64,000 nucleotides of DNA, from NCBI GenBank assembly GCA_902597095.1, contig CACJWK010000004.1, positions 62,001 through 126,000 of the forward strand, given 5' to 3'. Positions 50,613-61,201 of this stretch are shown here, piece by piece (position 1 is the first letter of the stretch; the number at the start of each line of letters is the position of its first letter). A model generated the notes under the pieces. That model was not told the DNA's origin, ran no database searches, and saw nothing but the letters and a program-made list of their open reading frames with translations. The translations under genes were made by a program, and so were the position numbers. Origin of the DNA: an uncultured Pseudohongiella sp. GTDB lineage: Bacteria > Pseudomonadota > Gammaproteobacteria > Pseudomonadales > Pseudohongiellaceae.

Positions 50613-51020
50613 ATGGGCTCCGAAAACCAAGAGCTTCGCGCCGTCGGTCTCAAAGTCACGTTGCCACGTGTGAAAATTCTCCAGATTCTCGAGAAGTCTG
50701 AAACTAAGCATTTGAGCGCTGAGGATGTGTATAAGGCATTGATCGAAGCCGAAGAAGACGTAGGGCTGGCTACCGTCTACCGCGTGCTTACCCAGTTTGA
50801 ATCAGCAGGTCTGGTGTCACGGCATCAATTTGAGGGAGGTCATTCGGTTTTTGAGTTGATGCCCGATGATCACCATGACCATATGGTCGATGTAGATTCC
50901 AACGAAGTGATTGAGTTCGTCGATGAGGAGATCGAGGCGCGACAATATGCGATCGCTGCCGAGCGTGGTTACGAAATTATCGATCACTCACTGGTGCTAT
51001 ACGTTCGTAAAAAGGGCTAA
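50613..51020 (+). CDS. fur: Ferric uptake regulator Fur
   Basis: 135 residues: LRAVGLKVTLPRVKILQILEKSETKHLSAEDVYKALIEAEEDVGLATVYRVLTQFESAGLVSRHQFEGGHSVFEL and DDHHDHMVDVDSNEVIEFVDEEIEARQYAIA. The iron-site His and Glu are present, but the CxxC positions after HHDH (ICLDC in E. coli) are replaced: there is no Cys in the protein. Cys-poor Fur proteins exist in pseudomonads, so it is probably functional. Neighbours bamE and recN are the standard ones. Confidence 0.95.
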   Translation: MGSENQELRAVGLKVTLPRVKILQILEKSETKHLSAEDVYKALIEAEEDVGLATVYRVLTQFESAGLVSRHQFEGGHSVFELMPDDHHDHMVDVDSNEVIEFVDEEIEARQYAIAAERGYEIIDHSLVLYVRKKG

Positions 51021-51357
51021 ATAAGCTCGAGTCGCGGTTGTTACCTGGCGCGTGTTCCCAATCGTCCCATCGGTCACGACAGCGCCGCCCGGCTTTCGGC
51101 TAAACCCTATGCGCTCCTCCTGAAATGGGTACTGCAGGTTGCTGGAGACGGATGATCGCCTGCCTTGTGGGCCTGGGTGTGTTGATGACTTTCGACCGCG
51201 ACTTGTGAACGTGGAGTGCGCAACACCTGAACATTGTCCGACGGTGTTCTGAGGGACTTTAGACAGTTGAAATCTCTCAGTACTATCGGGATCCGCCCCT
51301 TTGCGGCTTACGTTACGTTCGAGTCTGAAGAGATAAGGACTTCGGCTTGCCTAAAGT
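51021..51357. other. Intergenic stretch between fur and recN
   Basis: 337 bases between the convergent ends of fur and recN. No gene or convincing terminator was recognised. Confidence 0.4.
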
Positions 51358-53034
51358 CTAGTTGAGATTGGCGACCAACTGCTGAGCATGGGCCAGAGAT
51401 TCGTTGCTGAGTTCCTCTCCCGCCAACATTCTTGCAATTTCCTTGACGATCTGCTCGCCTACAAGTGGCAGCACGGAGGTAACAGTCGACTCTGATTGAG
51501 CGCTTTTACTGACGTAGAAATGATGGTGTCCTTGTCCGGCAACCTGAGCCTGATGGGTAACACAGAGGATCTGCGTGGTTCGTCCCAGCTGGCGCAGCAT
51601 TTCACCGACCACTTTTGCCACGCCACCGCCAATGCCAACATCAACCTCATCGAAAACCAGACTCGGTGTCTCCGAGGTCTGTGCGGTGATGACCTGAATC
51701 GCCAGACTGATTCTTGACAGCTCACCGCCGGAGGCAACTTTGATCAGGGAGTTGGCAGCCTGTCCCGGGTTTGTGCTGACCAGAAACTCGACGGTCTCGA
51801 GGCCGTGCTGTGATGGTGCGTTACCTGTACCTGCGGTCAGCGTGACGCTCAACTCGGCGTGAGGCATGCCGAGATGCTTCAATTCGCTGTTGACCGCTGT
51901 GTCCAGTTTTTTAGCAGCGCGGCGCCGCTGCTTGGACACGTCAGTCGCCAGCTTCTGATATTGTTCTCGCAGCAGACCGTCATTGGCCTGCAGTTGCTCC
52001 AGCTCGGCGTCGGAGTTCTCGAATCTGGACAGCTGGTCCTTCAGATCCATGATCAACTGACCCAGTTCGCTGGCCGGCACTTTGTGCTTACGGGCGAGAT
52101 CATGCAGAGCGCCCAGTCTGCGATTCACGGTATCCAGACGTTCCGGATCAGCCTGAAAGTCTCCGCCAAACCTGCGGAGTTCATTGACGGCTTCGCTGAG
52201 CTGGATCTCAGCGGCCTCCATCAGCGCAATCGCTGGCCCCAGCGCCTCTGCATTCGACTTGAGGCTGCGCAGGCGCTGCGTAATCTGTGAGATTTGATTG
52301 GCCAGTGACTGCTCATCACCCTCACACTCTTCAAGTGCCCCATGCACAACATTGAGCGTGTCATCGGCATGGCTCAGCGCCTTGAATTCTGCATCCAGCT
52401 GCTCAACTTCGTCATCCTGCACGTCCAGTTCCTCTATTTCCGACAACTGGTAGGCAAGCAGTTGGGCCTGTCCGGATGATGCGCTGGTCTGATCTTTGAT
52501 GGCAGTCAGCTTTTGATGATTGGTCTGCCACTGTTTCCAGGTGGAAAGCAGATTGTTGCGAAGTTGCTGATCCACGCCGAAGTCATCCAGCAGGCGCTGA
52601 TGGGTGGCCCGCTGCAGTAGGGAATGATGTTCATGCTGGCTGTGGATATCCATCAGCATGTCACCCAAGTCTTTCAGATCAGTCAAGGTTACCGGCGAAC
52701 CATTGATATAGCCGCGGGAGCGCCCGTCGCGGTTAACGACCCTGCGCAGCAAGCACTGATGAGGGTCCGACTCCAGTGTCAGATCATGGTCGGCGAGCCA
52801 GGATTGCGCGGACTTGATATCGCTGATCGAGAATTCGGCCACGATATCAGCACGGCTCGCGCCGGGCCGCACGATGGTTTTATCGGCCCGGTCCCCGAGC
52901 GTGAATCCCATAGCGCCCAGAATAATCGATTTTCCCGCGCCCGTTTCGCCGGTGATAACTGTCATGCCGGGCTGGAATTCGATTTCCAGCGACTCGACGG
53001 TGGCGTAATTCTTAATACTGAGATGGGATAACAT
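51358..53034 (-). CDS. recN: DNA repair protein RecN
   Basis: 558 residues. SMC-like ATPase: Walker A VITGETGAGKSIILGAMGFTLGDRAD near residue 30, central coiled-coil region (about 150-370), the signature VASGGELSRISLAIQV, and Walker B PSLVFDEVDVGIGGGVAKVVGE. Full family length. It acts in double-strand break repair. No LexA box was recognised upstream in my reading. Confidence 0.95.
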   Translation of the reverse strand: MLSHLSIKNYATVESLEIEFQPGMTVITGETGAGKSIILGAMGFTLGDRADKTIVRPGASRADIVAEFSISDIKSAQSWLADHDLTLESDPHQCLLRRVVNRDGRSRGYINGSPVTLTDLKDLGDMLMDIHSQHEHHSLLQRATHQRLLDDFGVDQQLRNNLLSTWKQWQTNHQKLTAIKDQTSASSGQAQLLAYQLSEIEELDVQDDEVEQLDAEFKALSHADDTLNVVHGALEECEGDEQSLANQISQITQRLRSLKSNAEALGPAIALMEAAEIQLSEAVNELRRFGGDFQADPERLDTVNRRLGALHDLARKHKVPASELGQLIMDLKDQLSRFENSDAELEQLQANDGLLREQYQKLATDVSKQRRRAAKKLDTAVNSELKHLGMPHAELSVTLTAGTGNAPSQHGLETVEFLVSTNPGQAANSLIKVASGGELSRISLAIQVITAQTSETPSLVFDEVDVGIGGGVAKVVGEMLRQLGRTTQILCVTHQAQVAGQGHHHFYVSKSAQSESTVTSVLPLVGEQIVKEIARMLAGEELSNESLAHAQQLVANLN

Positions 53035-53127
53035 GAAGTGAAGTATAGGATATGACCCTATGAGTTTTCACTAATTCCGGTGTTGCCTGCTCCTCATACA
53101 CGCCAGTCTGATTCTCGCCGTAAGGCG

Positions 53128-53155
53128 CTTGAATCCCGCTATCGCGTCCCCATAT
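53128..53155 (+). promoter_or_regulatory. Sigma-32 (RpoH) heat-shock promoter
   Basis: CTTGAA (53128-53133), a 14-base spacer, then CCCCATAT (53148-53155). This matches the RpoH consensus CTTGAA-N13-15-CCCCATnT and lies about 110 bases upstream of grpE. Confidence 0.85.
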
Positions 53156-53263
53156 AGGCTCAGGCAGCAGTAGGGGCAGGAAACCTGACCTCGTCTATTC
53201 GCTTCGCGTTTTATAAGCAATTGTTTTAGCTAATATTATCGAAATTTTGAGGTAGTGACGGGC

Positions 53264-53863
53264 ATGAGTAATGAGCCGAATCAGGAGCCTGGCGAAGAGA
53301 TCCCACCCTCAGTTGAGGAGCAGCAGGAACAGGCTGAGCAGCCGCTTGAGCCACAGGCGCCCGCCAGTGATGAGCTGACGGTGGCTCTGACAAGGCTTGA
53401 AGAGGCTGAAAGAGCGGCTGAGCAGGCGCGTGATGACCTGCTCCGGGTGCAGGCGGAAATGCAGAATCTCCGCCGCCGAACCGAGCAGGACGTAGAAAAA
53501 GCGCACAAGTTCGGTCTGGAAAAATTCAGTATTGAACTGCTGAGCGTGATGGACAACCTTGAGCGGGCCCTGAGTGCCGCTGCGGATCACGACGACGAGA
53601 CGGTCAAGGCGATTCACGAGGGCGTTGATCTGACCCTGAAGAGTTTTTCCGACTGTTTCGTCAAATTCAACATCGAAACAGTGGACCCACTGGGCGAGCC
53701 CTTTGATCCCGCCATGCACCAGGCGATGACGATTCAGGAGAACCCTGACGTGGAGCCCAATACGGTGATCGCGGTGATGCAGAAAGGCTACACCTTGCAT
53801 GGCCGTGTCATCAGGCCTGCCATGGTGGTGGTCAGTAAGGAAGCCGGTGCCTCGGCGAGCTAG
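53264..53863 (+). CDS. grpE: Nucleotide exchange factor GrpE
   Basis: 199 residues from the ATG at 53264 (a GTG lies nine bases earlier). An acidic N-terminus (NQEPGEEIPPSVEEQQEQ), then a long coiled coil with DLLRVQAEMQNLRRRTEQDVEKAHKFGLEKF and the conserved C-terminal FDPAMHQAMTIQENPDVEPNTVIAVMQKGYTLHGRVIRPAMVVV. Exchange factor for DnaK, encoded next in line and driven by a sigma-32 promoter. Confidence 0.95.
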   Translation: MSNEPNQEPGEEIPPSVEEQQEQAEQPLEPQAPASDELTVALTRLEEAERAAEQARDDLLRVQAEMQNLRRRTEQDVEKAHKFGLEKFSIELLSVMDNLERALSAAADHDDETVKAIHEGVDLTLKSFSDCFVKFNIETVDPLGEPFDPAMHQAMTIQENPDVEPNTVIAVMQKGYTLHGRVIRPAMVVVSKEAGASAS

Positions 53864-54056
53864 AAGAGGGCAAAAAGCAGACACGACAGGTTGCGCGCAT
53901 CAGATCCATGAGAAACCGGCCCTGATGCAGAGTCGAGGTAATTAAGGATATTTTGCCAGACCACCTTGATTTTGCGGGACTTGGCCAAATATTTAGAGCA
54001 CACGGGAAACCGGCAAACCTTAGGCCGGCGAGCACAGATAACTGGAGATCGTAATA

Positions 54057-55991
54057 ATGGGCAAGATAATCGGTATCGATTTGGGGACCACCAATTCCTG
54101 CGTCGCAATGTTGGACGGTGGAGAGCCCAAGGTCATTGAAAATGCAGAGGGTGATCGAACGACGCCTTCTATTATTGCCTACACCAATGAGGGGGAGACC
54201 TTGGTGGGCCAGCCTGCGAAACGACAGGCTGTCACCAATCCGAATAACACACTGTTCGCCATCAAACGGTTGATCGGGCGTCAGTTCAAAGATGATGTCG
54301 TGCAGAAAGACATCAAGATGGTTCCCTACTCGGTCGTGGCCAACGACAACGGCGACGCATGGGTCGAGGTCAACGGCGACAAAATGTCTCCACCGCAGAT
54401 TTCGGCGCAAGTGCTGATGAAGATGAAGAAGACCGCCGAGGATTATCTCGGTGAGGAGGTCAAAGAAGCGGTAGTCACAGTCCCGGCCTATTTCAACGAT
54501 TCCCAGCGTCAGGCAACCAAAGATGCGGGCAAGATCGCCGGGCTTGAGGTGAAGCGAATCATCAATGAGCCGACCGCGGCAGCGCTAGCTTATGGAATGG
54601 ACAAGAAGTCCGGTGACTCCACGATCGCGGTTTACGATCTGGGAGGCGGAACGTTTGATATTTCTATCATCGAAATTGCCGAGACGGACGGCGAGCACAC
54701 TTTCGAGGTGCTCTCGACCAATGGCGATACGTTTCTCGGGGGTGAGGACTTTGACCTGCGTCTGATCGATTATCTGGCCGACGAGTTCAAGAAAGAGTCT
54801 GGTATGGACCTGCACAATGACCCGCTGGCGCTTCAGCGTCTCAAAGAGGCAGCCGAAAAAGCCAAGATCGAACTGTCCTCGTCGCAGCAGACCGAGGTCA
54901 ACCTGCCCTACATCACCGCCGATGCCAGCGGACCGAAGCACTTGGTTCAGAAGTTGACTCGGGCAAAGTTTGAGTCTCTGGTTGAGGGGCTGGTAGAGAA
55001 TACGTTAGGGCCGGTGAAAACCGCTCTGAAAGACGCCGGGCTTGATGCTTCAAGTATCGACGATGTCATCCTGGTAGGTGGTCAAACACGCATGCCGATG
55101 GTCCAGCAGAAGGTTGCAGACTTTTTCGGCAAGGAAGCACGCAAGGACGTTAATCCGGACGAAGCGGTTGCCATGGGCGCCGCGATTCAGGCGGCAGTGC
55201 TGTCTGGCGATGTCAACGACGTCCTGCTGCTGGATGTCACTCCGCTGACCCTGGGCATTGAAACACTGGGGGGTGTTGCCAGCCCTCTGATTGAGAAGAA
55301 CACGACGATCCCCACTAAAAAGAGTCAGGTATTCTCCACGGCCGATGACAATCAGACAGCCGTTACCATTCACGTGGTGCAGGGCGAGCGCAAGCAGGCC
55401 ACCGAGAATAAGTCACTCGGTCGGTTCGACTTGTCTGACATTCCGCCGGCGCCACGAGGTATGCCACAGATTGAAGTGTCCTTTGACCTTGATGCCAACG
55501 GGATCCTGAACGTGTCGGCCAAGGACAAGGCAACCGGTAAGGAACAGTCGATTGTGATCAAGGCGTCAAGCGGCCTGTCGGATGAAGAGATTGATCAGAT
55601 GATTAAAGACGCTGAGGCACACTCTGCAGATGATCAGAAGTTTGAGGAGCTGATTTCCGCACGTAACACGGCAGACGGTCTGATTCACGCCACCAGAAAA
55701 ACATTAGAGGAAGCAGGCGACAAGGCAACCGACGAGGAAAAAGAGGCCATCAATAGCGCGATCAGCGCGCTCGAGGAAGCACTAAAGTCTGATGACAAGG
55801 ATGATATTGAGGCCAAGACCAAGGATTTGACTGATGCCTCTACCAACCTCGCTCAGAAACTTTACGCGGAGCAGGCCGCAGCAGGCGCAGAAGCCGGAGC
55901 TACCGATGCCGATGGCGCGGATGCTGGGGCTGAAGCCGGTGAAGAGGCGGTCGATGCCGAGTTCGAGGAAGTGAAGGAAGAAGAAAAGTAA
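54057..55991 (+). CDS. dnaK: Chaperone DnaK (Hsp70)
   Basis: 644 residues. [48 protein letters not shown] and the substrate-binding domain starting at [15 protein letters not shown] are all standard. The C-terminal lid ends in an Ala/Gly/Asp/Glu-rich tail with EEVKEEEK. 193 bases after grpE, with no sigma-32 site of its own that I can see, so probably cotranscribed. Confidence 0.98.
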   Translation: MGKIIGIDLGTTNSCVAMLDGGEPKVIENAEGDRTTPSIIAYTNEGETLVGQPAKRQAVTNPNNTLFAIKRLIGRQFKDDVVQKDIKMVPYSVVANDNGDAWVEVNGDKMSPPQISAQVLMKMKKTAEDYLGEEVKEAVVTVPAYFNDSQRQATKDAGKIAGLEVKRIINEPTAAALAYGMDKKSGDSTIAVYDLGGGTFDISIIEIAETDGEHTFEVLSTNGDTFLGGEDFDLRLIDYLADEFKKESGMDLHNDPLALQRLKEAAEKAKIELSSSQQTEVNLPYITADASGPKHLVQKLTRAKFESLVEGLVENTLGPVKTALKDAGLDASSIDDVILVGGQTRMPMVQQKVADFFGKEARKDVNPDEAVAMGAAIQAAVLSGDVNDVLLLDVTPLTLGIETLGGVASPLIEKNTTIPTKKSQVFSTADDNQTAVTIHVVQGERKQATENKSLGRFDLSDIPPAPRGMPQIEVSFDLDANGILNVSAKDKATGKEQSIVIKASSGLSDEEIDQMIKDAEAHSADDQKFEELISARNTADGLIHATRKTLEEAGDKATDEEKEAINSAISALEEALKSDDKDDIEAKTKDLTDASTNLAQKLYAEQAAAGAEAGATDADGADAGAEAGEEAVDAEFEEVKEEEK

Positions 55992-56026
55992 CTGAACTGG
56001 CGCGCCGTTGGCGCGTTAGCGGTTGT

Positions 56027-56068
56027 GAAGAACTAAGCCATGGGGGCCTTGAGCCATGGCTTAGTTCT
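56027..56068 (+). terminator. Long perfect hairpin between dnaK and dnaJ
   Basis: A 16-bp perfect stem (AAGAACTAAGCCATGG / CCATGGCTTAGTTCTT) with a 10-base loop. The following TTTGCGC is only weakly T-rich. It could lower dnaJ expression relative to dnaK, either by partial termination or by stabilising the dnaK transcript. Confidence 0.6.
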
Positions 56069-56114
56069 TTGCGCTTTGGACCATTGATTTTCAACGAGTA
56101 GCATAGCGAGCGAT

Positions 56115-57239
56115 ATGTCCAAGCGGGATTACTACGAAGTACTGGGTGTTGATCGTGGTGCCTCAGAAGCCGACATCAAGAAGGCATACCGTCGCGTGGC
56201 CATGAAAAATCACCCGGACCGGAATCCCGATAACCCAGAAGCGGAAGAAAAATTCAAAGAAGCCAATGAGGCTTTTGAAGTACTTTCGGATAAGGAAAAG
56301 CGCGGTCGCTATGATCAGTTCGGGCACGCCGGCGTGGAAGGCCAGACCAGCGCCGGGGCTGCTGATTTCAGTGATATTTTTGGTGACATTTTCGGCGATA
56401 TATTCGGAGGCGGCCGTGGTGGCCGTGGCGGGCGCAGTCATGTGCGTCAGGGCGCTGATCTTCGCTACAATCTCGAACTTGATCTTGAGGGAGCTGTCAG
56501 TGGCACCACGGTTAAGATCCGTATCCCGACTACTGTTTCCTGTAAACACTGCGATGGCACTGGTGCTGCGCCCGGTACTGAACCTGTTAACTGCTCGACC
56601 TGCGGTGGTCATGGTCAGGTCCGTATGCAGCAGGGGTTTTTCTCTGTGCAACAGACCTGCCCGCGCTGTCAGGGCGCTGGCAAGCAGATTACAGACCCTT
56701 GCCATGTCTGCCATGGACGCGGCAGCACTGATGAAACCAAGACTCTGTCCGTCAAAGTGCCGGCAGGAGTGGATGACGGTGATCGAATTCGCTTAAGCGG
56801 CGAGGGGCAGGCTGGCGTGCATGGCGGACCCCCCGGAGATCTGTACGTTGAGATGCGCATCAAACCTCACGAGATCTTTGAGCGTGACGGGCGCAATCTG
56901 CACTGTGAGATTCCGATTAACTTCGCCGATGCCGCACTCGGCGGCGAGCTGGAGGTCCCAACCCTGGACGGTAAGGTCAAGCTGAAAATTCCCAAGGAAA
57001 CTCAGACCGGTAAGCTGTTTCGATTGCGCGGCAAAGGTGTCACGTCGATCAGAGGCGGCGGCGCTGGTGATTTGCTGTGTCGCGTGGTCGTTGAGACACC
57101 GGTCAATCTCACGTCACGGCAGCGAGAAATCCTTGAAGAGTTCCAGTCCATCCAGAAAGAAGAGGGACGTCACCAGTCACCGAAAGAATCCTCCTGGTTT
57201 GAGGGCGTAAAAAAATTCGTTGACGGATTGACTGGTTAG
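56115..57239 (+). CDS. dnaJ: Co-chaperone DnaJ (Hsp40)
   Basis: 374 residues. J domain (1-70) with the HPD loop in [13 protein letters not shown], a Gly/Phe-rich stretch ([15 protein letters not shown]), four zinc-finger repeats [24 protein letters not shown] and CHVCHGRG, then the C-terminal peptide-binding domain. Full-length type I DnaJ. It lies 123 bases after dnaK with a hairpin in between. Confidence 0.97.
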   Translation: MSKRDYYEVLGVDRGASEADIKKAYRRVAMKNHPDRNPDNPEAEEKFKEANEAFEVLSDKEKRGRYDQFGHAGVEGQTSAGAADFSDIFGDIFGDIFGGGRGGRGGRSHVRQGADLRYNLELDLEGAVSGTTVKIRIPTTVSCKHCDGTGAAPGTEPVNCSTCGGHGQVRMQQGFFSVQQTCPRCQGAGKQITDPCHVCHGRGSTDETKTLSVKVPAGVDDGDRIRLSGEGQAGVHGGPPGDLYVEMRIKPHEIFERDGRNLHCEIPINFADAALGGELEVPTLDGKVKLKIPKETQTGKLFRLRGKGVTSIRGGGAGDLLCRVVVETPVNLTSRQREILEEFQSIQKEEGRHQSPKESSWFEGVKKFVDGLTG

Positions 57240-57385
57240 CGCGAAGCCACGTCGCCTGTTACCGGTTCCATGGCAGCAACACGCGGTTGGCGTCTATTCA
57301 CGCCTGCGGGTTTTGTTATCTATAAACCGCCGAGGCTTGCACGGACCCAGCCCTTGCCCCTACTCGAGGTCTGGTCTCCTGATTG

Positions 57386-58375
57386 CTAAGACAGCGAAAG
57401 CAACTGTTTGTGCGCTTTCGGATCCAGCCTCGGGCCATACTGGGTGACGACAGTCGCGGAAGCCACGCTGGCAAGCGCTCCGGCCTCTTCAAAGCCCATG
57501 CCGTTGGTAATCCCGTAAAGGAAAGCGCCTGAATACATATCGCCAGCGCCGTTGGTATCTACCACGGGAACCCGACGGGGCGCGATGGTCAGTAACTGTT
57601 CGCCATCCCACAAAAGAGAACCGTTCGCACCAGTGGTCACAGCAAACTGCTTGGCTATGGTTTTCAGCGCTTCAACAGCTTTATCCAGATCTGCTTCGCC
57701 CGACCATAACTGCGCTTCCTGGAGGTTGCAGAAAAGCAGGTCCACGCCATCGCCGAGGACTTCATTCACGTTGTCTTTGAAGTACCCGAGCATGGAGGGG
57801 TCAGAGAACGTCATGGCGGTTTTGACGCCGTTACTTTTGGCAAAGTCCTTCATTTCGATGATGGCAGACCGGGCGGTGTCGGAGGTCACCAGATATCCCT
57901 CGAGATACATATACTCGCAGTTCAATGCCGCCTCAAAATCCATTTCCGGGATGGAGATGTTATTGGACACCCCCAGATAGGTGTGCATGGTTCGCTCAGC
58001 ATCGGGGGTCACCATCACAATGCATCTTCCGCTGACGCCTTCCACCCGCTGACTGTTTTTGTTGGTCCGTATGTTGTGGTCCCCCAGCTGCTGCAGGAAA
58101 AAATCGCCGGTTTCATCATTGGCGACTCGGCACGAGTAGAATGCGCTGCCGCCGAACTGGCTGATGGCATAAAGGGTGTTCGCCGCAGACCCACCGCCGG
58201 AACGGGTTTTCACGCCGTACCGCCGGGTCAGTTCAGACAGCAGCTGATCCTGCTGTTCACGATCAACGAGGGTCATCATTCCCTTTTCGATTGAAAATTC
58301 CTCCAGGAAGTCATCTTCGATTTCGAATTCTTTATCCACCAGGGCATTTCCGATGCCATATACATCATATTTCAT
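57386..58375 (-). CDS. PfkB-family kinase, adenosine-kinase-like
   Basis: 329 residues: MKYDVYGIGNALVDKEFEIEDDFLE, RSGGGSAANTLYAISQFGGSAFYSCRVANDETGDFFLQQL (PfkB signature 1), and VPVVDTNGAGDMYSGAFLYGI (signature 2 with the catalytic Asp in GAGD). The start and substrate-lid region resemble bacterial adenosine kinase-like members. Most likely phosphorylates a nucleoside or sugar. Convergent with dnaJ. Confidence 0.85.
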   Translation of the reverse strand: MKYDVYGIGNALVDKEFEIEDDFLEEFSIEKGMMTLVDREQQDQLLSELTRRYGVKTRSGGGSAANTLYAISQFGGSAFYSCRVANDETGDFFLQQLGDHNIRTNKNSQRVEGVSGRCIVMVTPDAERTMHTYLGVSNNISIPEMDFEAALNCEYMYLEGYLVTSDTARSAIIEMKDFAKSNGVKTAMTFSDPSMLGYFKDNVNEVLGDGVDLLFCNLQEAQLWSGEADLDKAVEALKTIAKQFAVTTGANGSLLWDGEQLLTIAPRRVPVVDTNGAGDMYSGAFLYGITNGMGFEEAGALASVASATVVTQYGPRLDPKAHKQLLSLS

Positions 58376-58394
58376 GGAGACAGGTTCTCAGTTG

Positions 58395-59693
58395 TTAAGC
58401 GGTTTTTTTAATGTGGTGAAAGGCCTTTTCTGCAGCATCCAGAGTGAGTTGGATCTCCTCAGGGCCGTGAGCCGCGGAAACAAATCCGGCTTCGAAGGCA
58501 GAAGGGGCCAGGTAGATTCCATTTTCAAGCATCACATGGAAATACGTCTGGAATGCACCCGCATCGCCGGACAAGACCTCCGACAAACTGGTAACTTTTT
58601 CAGCACTGTTCAGGAAGCATCCAAACATGCCTCCTACCTGATTCGTGGTGAACGGCACGCCGGCTGCGTCGGCTCGCTCCTGCAAGCCTGACAGCAGGCT
58701 CGCTGTGCTCGCCGTCAGTTCGTCATAGAATCCGGGGTCTGTCAGAGCTTCGAGCATGGCGAGCCCCGCTGCTACGGCCAGTGGACTGCCTGACAGCGTC
58801 CCTGCCTGATAGACCGCGCCGTTTGGCGCAATATGATCCATGATGTCTTTGCGCCCGCCAAAGGCGCCGACCGGCAGCCCGCCACCGATCACTTTGCCCA
58901 GTGCCGTCAAATCAGGCGTCACTCCGTAGACAGCCTGAGCGCCGCCGAGACCCACCCGAAAACCGGTCATGACTTCATCGAAGATCAACACGCTGCCGGA
59001 CTCATTGCAGCACTCTCTAAGCGTTTCCAGAAAACCGGGAACCGGCGGCACGCAGTTCATATTACCGGCGACCGGCTCTACGATGATGCAGGCAACCTGC
59101 TTGCCCATTTCTTTAAAGAAACTCTTTACACCTTCACTGTCGTTGTAGGTCAGGACGTGTGTGAGATCGGTGTAGGATTTTGGCACCCCGAGCGAATCCG
59201 GTTCGCCGAGTGTCAGTGCGCCTGATCCTGCTTTGACGAGAAGGCCATCCACATGACCGTGGTAGCAGCCTTCAAATTTGACGACCAGATCACGACGGGT
59301 GAAACCCCGCGCCAAGCGGATAGCGCTCATGGTGGCCTCTGTGCCCGAAGTTACCAGCCTCACCTGTTCCAGAGACGGAACGAGTGCGCACATTTTTTCG
59401 GCTATGCTCACTTCTTCAGCAGTTGTTGCGCCGTAGCCCAGACCCGCTTCCAGTTGTTTGTTGAGAGCGTCCAGCACCGCCGGGTTCCGATGGCCGAGGA
59501 TTAGAGGGCCGTATGCGCCGACATAATCCACGTAGCGGTTATCGTCGCTGTCTACCACGTAAGCGCCTTCACCACCCTTGATAAATAACGGATTACCACC
59601 CACGCTTTTGAAAGCGCGTACCGGCGAATTTACCCCTCCCGGGATCACTTTTTGCGCCTGTTCGAAAAGTGCCTGGGACCGATCATGTTTCAT
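58395..59693 (-). CDS. hemL: Glutamate-1-semialdehyde 2,1-aminomutase
   Basis: 432 residues from the ATG at 59693 ([33 protein letters not shown]); the frame upstream has no family content. A PLP aminotransferase fold, [39 protein letters not shown] and the active-site Lys in [19 protein letters not shown]. It makes 5-aminolevulinate for tetrapyrroles; hemJ lies three genes upstream in the same direction. Confidence 0.96.
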   Translation of the reverse strand: MKHDRSQALFEQAQKVIPGGVNSPVRAFKSVGGNPLFIKGGEGAYVVDSDDNRYVDYVGAYGPLILGHRNPAVLDALNKQLEAGLGYGATTAEEVSIAEKMCALVPSLEQVRLVTSGTEATMSAIRLARGFTRRDLVVKFEGCYHGHVDGLLVKAGSGALTLGEPDSLGVPKSYTDLTHVLTYNDSEGVKSFFKEMGKQVACIIVEPVAGNMNCVPPVPGFLETLRECCNESGSVLIFDEVMTGFRVGLGGAQAVYGVTPDLTALGKVIGGGLPVGAFGGRKDIMDHIAPNGAVYQAGTLSGSPLAVAAGLAMLEALTDPGFYDELTASTASLLSGLQERADAAGVPFTTNQVGGMFGCFLNSAEKVTSLSEVLSGDAGAFQTYFHVMLENGIYLAPSAFEAGFVSAAHGPEEIQLTLDAAEKAFHHIKKTA

Positions 59694-59703
59694 AATAATA
59701 CCT

Positions 59704-60405
59704 TCAGATGATGTTGCTGCTTCGCGCGCCGACTCCGATCTGTCGGGAGAACAGAGAGGTAAGTCGTTCAGCACGTTGTCTGACGTGTTGCCTGATGTCT
59801 TCTGCGTTGGGCTGGTCAAGCTCGCCGAACAGTTCATGAATGACCGCCAGCATGTCGGCGCCTGCTTCGATCAGCGAGCCGCCATTGTCCGCATTGATGC
59901 CACCGATCGCAACCAACGGAATATCGAGTTGTGTGCGAGCTCCGATCAAAATGTTTAACGCCGCCGGCGTCGCCTCCGGTTTGGTGACTGAGGGGAAAAA
60001 ACGTCCGAACGCCACATAGTCGGCCCCGTCCGCTGCAGCGGTTTGTGCAAGTGTCAGGGAGTCATGGCAGGTAATACCAATGATGGCGTCCGGCCCCAGC
60101 ACCGCGCGAGCAGAGCGGCAGTCACCGTCTCGCTGGCCGAGGTGTACGCCCTGCGCGCCAATTTCCGCACAGAACTCAAGGTCATCGTTGATCAAGAGCG
60201 GTACCTGATATTGCTGGCATAACCTGAGTAGCTCGTGCCCGATTGCCACTCTTCTGTCAGCTGGCTGGGTGGCTGCCGCTTTGTTGCGATATTGGAGCAG
60301 CCGGACACCGCCTGCGAGAGCGCCTTCGACGGCAGCAAGAAAATGCTCTGACGTCATCAGGGAATCATTTGCGATAGCGTAGATGCCGCTCAGCTCGCGA
60401 GTCAT
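59704..60405 (-). CDS. thiE: Thiamine-phosphate synthase
   Basis: 233 residues. TIM barrel with LLQYRNKAA, the pyrophosphate-binding [60 protein letters not shown] and [11 protein letters not shown]. It joins HMP-PP and the thiazole phosphate. It lies one base after thiD. The C-terminus extends about 15 residues past the barrel (ARSSNII). Confidence 0.94.
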   Translation of the reverse strand: MTRELSGIYAIANDSLMTSEHFLAAVEGALAGGVRLLQYRNKAAATQPADRRVAIGHELLRLCQQYQVPLLINDDLEFCAEIGAQGVHLGQRDGDCRSARAVLGPDAIIGITCHDSLTLAQTAAADGADYVAFGRFFPSVTKPEATPAALNILIGARTQLDIPLVAIGGINADNGGSLIEAGADMLAVIHELFGELDQPNAEDIRQHVRQRAERLTSLFSRQIGVGARSSNII

Positions 60406-60406
60406 C

Positions 60407-61201
60407 TTATCGATCCCGCCTGTTCCAGCAGGCTCTATCTGGAATGAATTGTCCAGAACCGGGGCGGAAGCCGTGTTTCAGGGATTGCCAGGTAAAATCT
60501 TGCGCCTGCTTCACGGCCTCTTTCACTTCCATGCCCAGGGACAGATAGCCGGCGATTGCCGCTGCCAGCGTACAGCCTGAGCCGTGATAGGAGCCGTTCA
60601 GTCGCGGCCATGTCTGCTTTGACATCTCCCCGTCTGCCGAGTACAGGCGGTTTTCAACCGCTTTCGTTTCGTTATGCGTTCCGGTAACAAGCACATGCTT
60701 ACAGCCCGTGGACAGAAGCTCTGTCACCGCGGAGTCCGCTGAATCGCTGCTGGGTATCAATCTTGTCAGCTCAATGAGATTGGGGGTCAAGACGGTACTC
60801 ATGGGAACTAACAGACTGCGCATCACCTCGCGGAGGTCGGTTGCGCTGAACTCAAAGCCGCCGCCTGCGGCAAACACGGGGTCTACTATGACAGGAATGT
60901 CGGGATGCTCACTGATCACGGCGTGGATAGCCTTGATGCTGTCAGCGGCGCTCACCAGGCCAATCTTGAACGCGTGCAACGGCATGTCGGCAATCACGGT
61001 AAGGGCCTGATCCCGCATCAGGTCGGCATCGACAGCTTTGACGTTCAGCGCATTTTCTGTGCTCTGAGTGGTCAGGCAGGTAATGATCGGAGTGGTGTGG
61101 CAGCCGAGAGCGAAAAGTGTCTCAACATCGGCCTGGATGCCTGCGCCCCCGGTGGGATCAAGCCCGGAGAAACACATAACTGTCGGTTTGGTGTCCCGCA
61201 C
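60407..61201 (-). CDS. thiD: Hydroxymethylpyrimidine/phosphomethylpyrimidine kinase
   Basis: 264 residues from a GTG overlapping the hemJ stop by one base. Ribokinase-like: PTVMCFSGLDPTGGAGIQADVETLFALGCHTTPIITCLTTQSTENA, PVIVDPVFAAGGGF, LTPNLIEL and LNGSYHGSGCTLAAAIAGYLSLG (anion hole and catalytic region, here with GSGC). Supplies HMP-PP for ThiE, encoded next. Confidence 0.94.
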   Translation of the reverse strand: MRDTKPTVMCFSGLDPTGGAGIQADVETLFALGCHTTPIITCLTTQSTENALNVKAVDADLMRDQALTVIADMPLHAFKIGLVSAADSIKAIHAVISEHPDIPVIVDPVFAAGGGFEFSATDLREVMRSLLVPMSTVLTPNLIELTRLIPSSDSADSAVTELLSTGCKHVLVTGTHNETKAVENRLYSADGEMSKQTWPRLNGSYHGSGCTLAAAIAGYLSLGMEVKEAVKQAQDFTWQSLKHGFRPGSGQFIPDRACWNRRDR

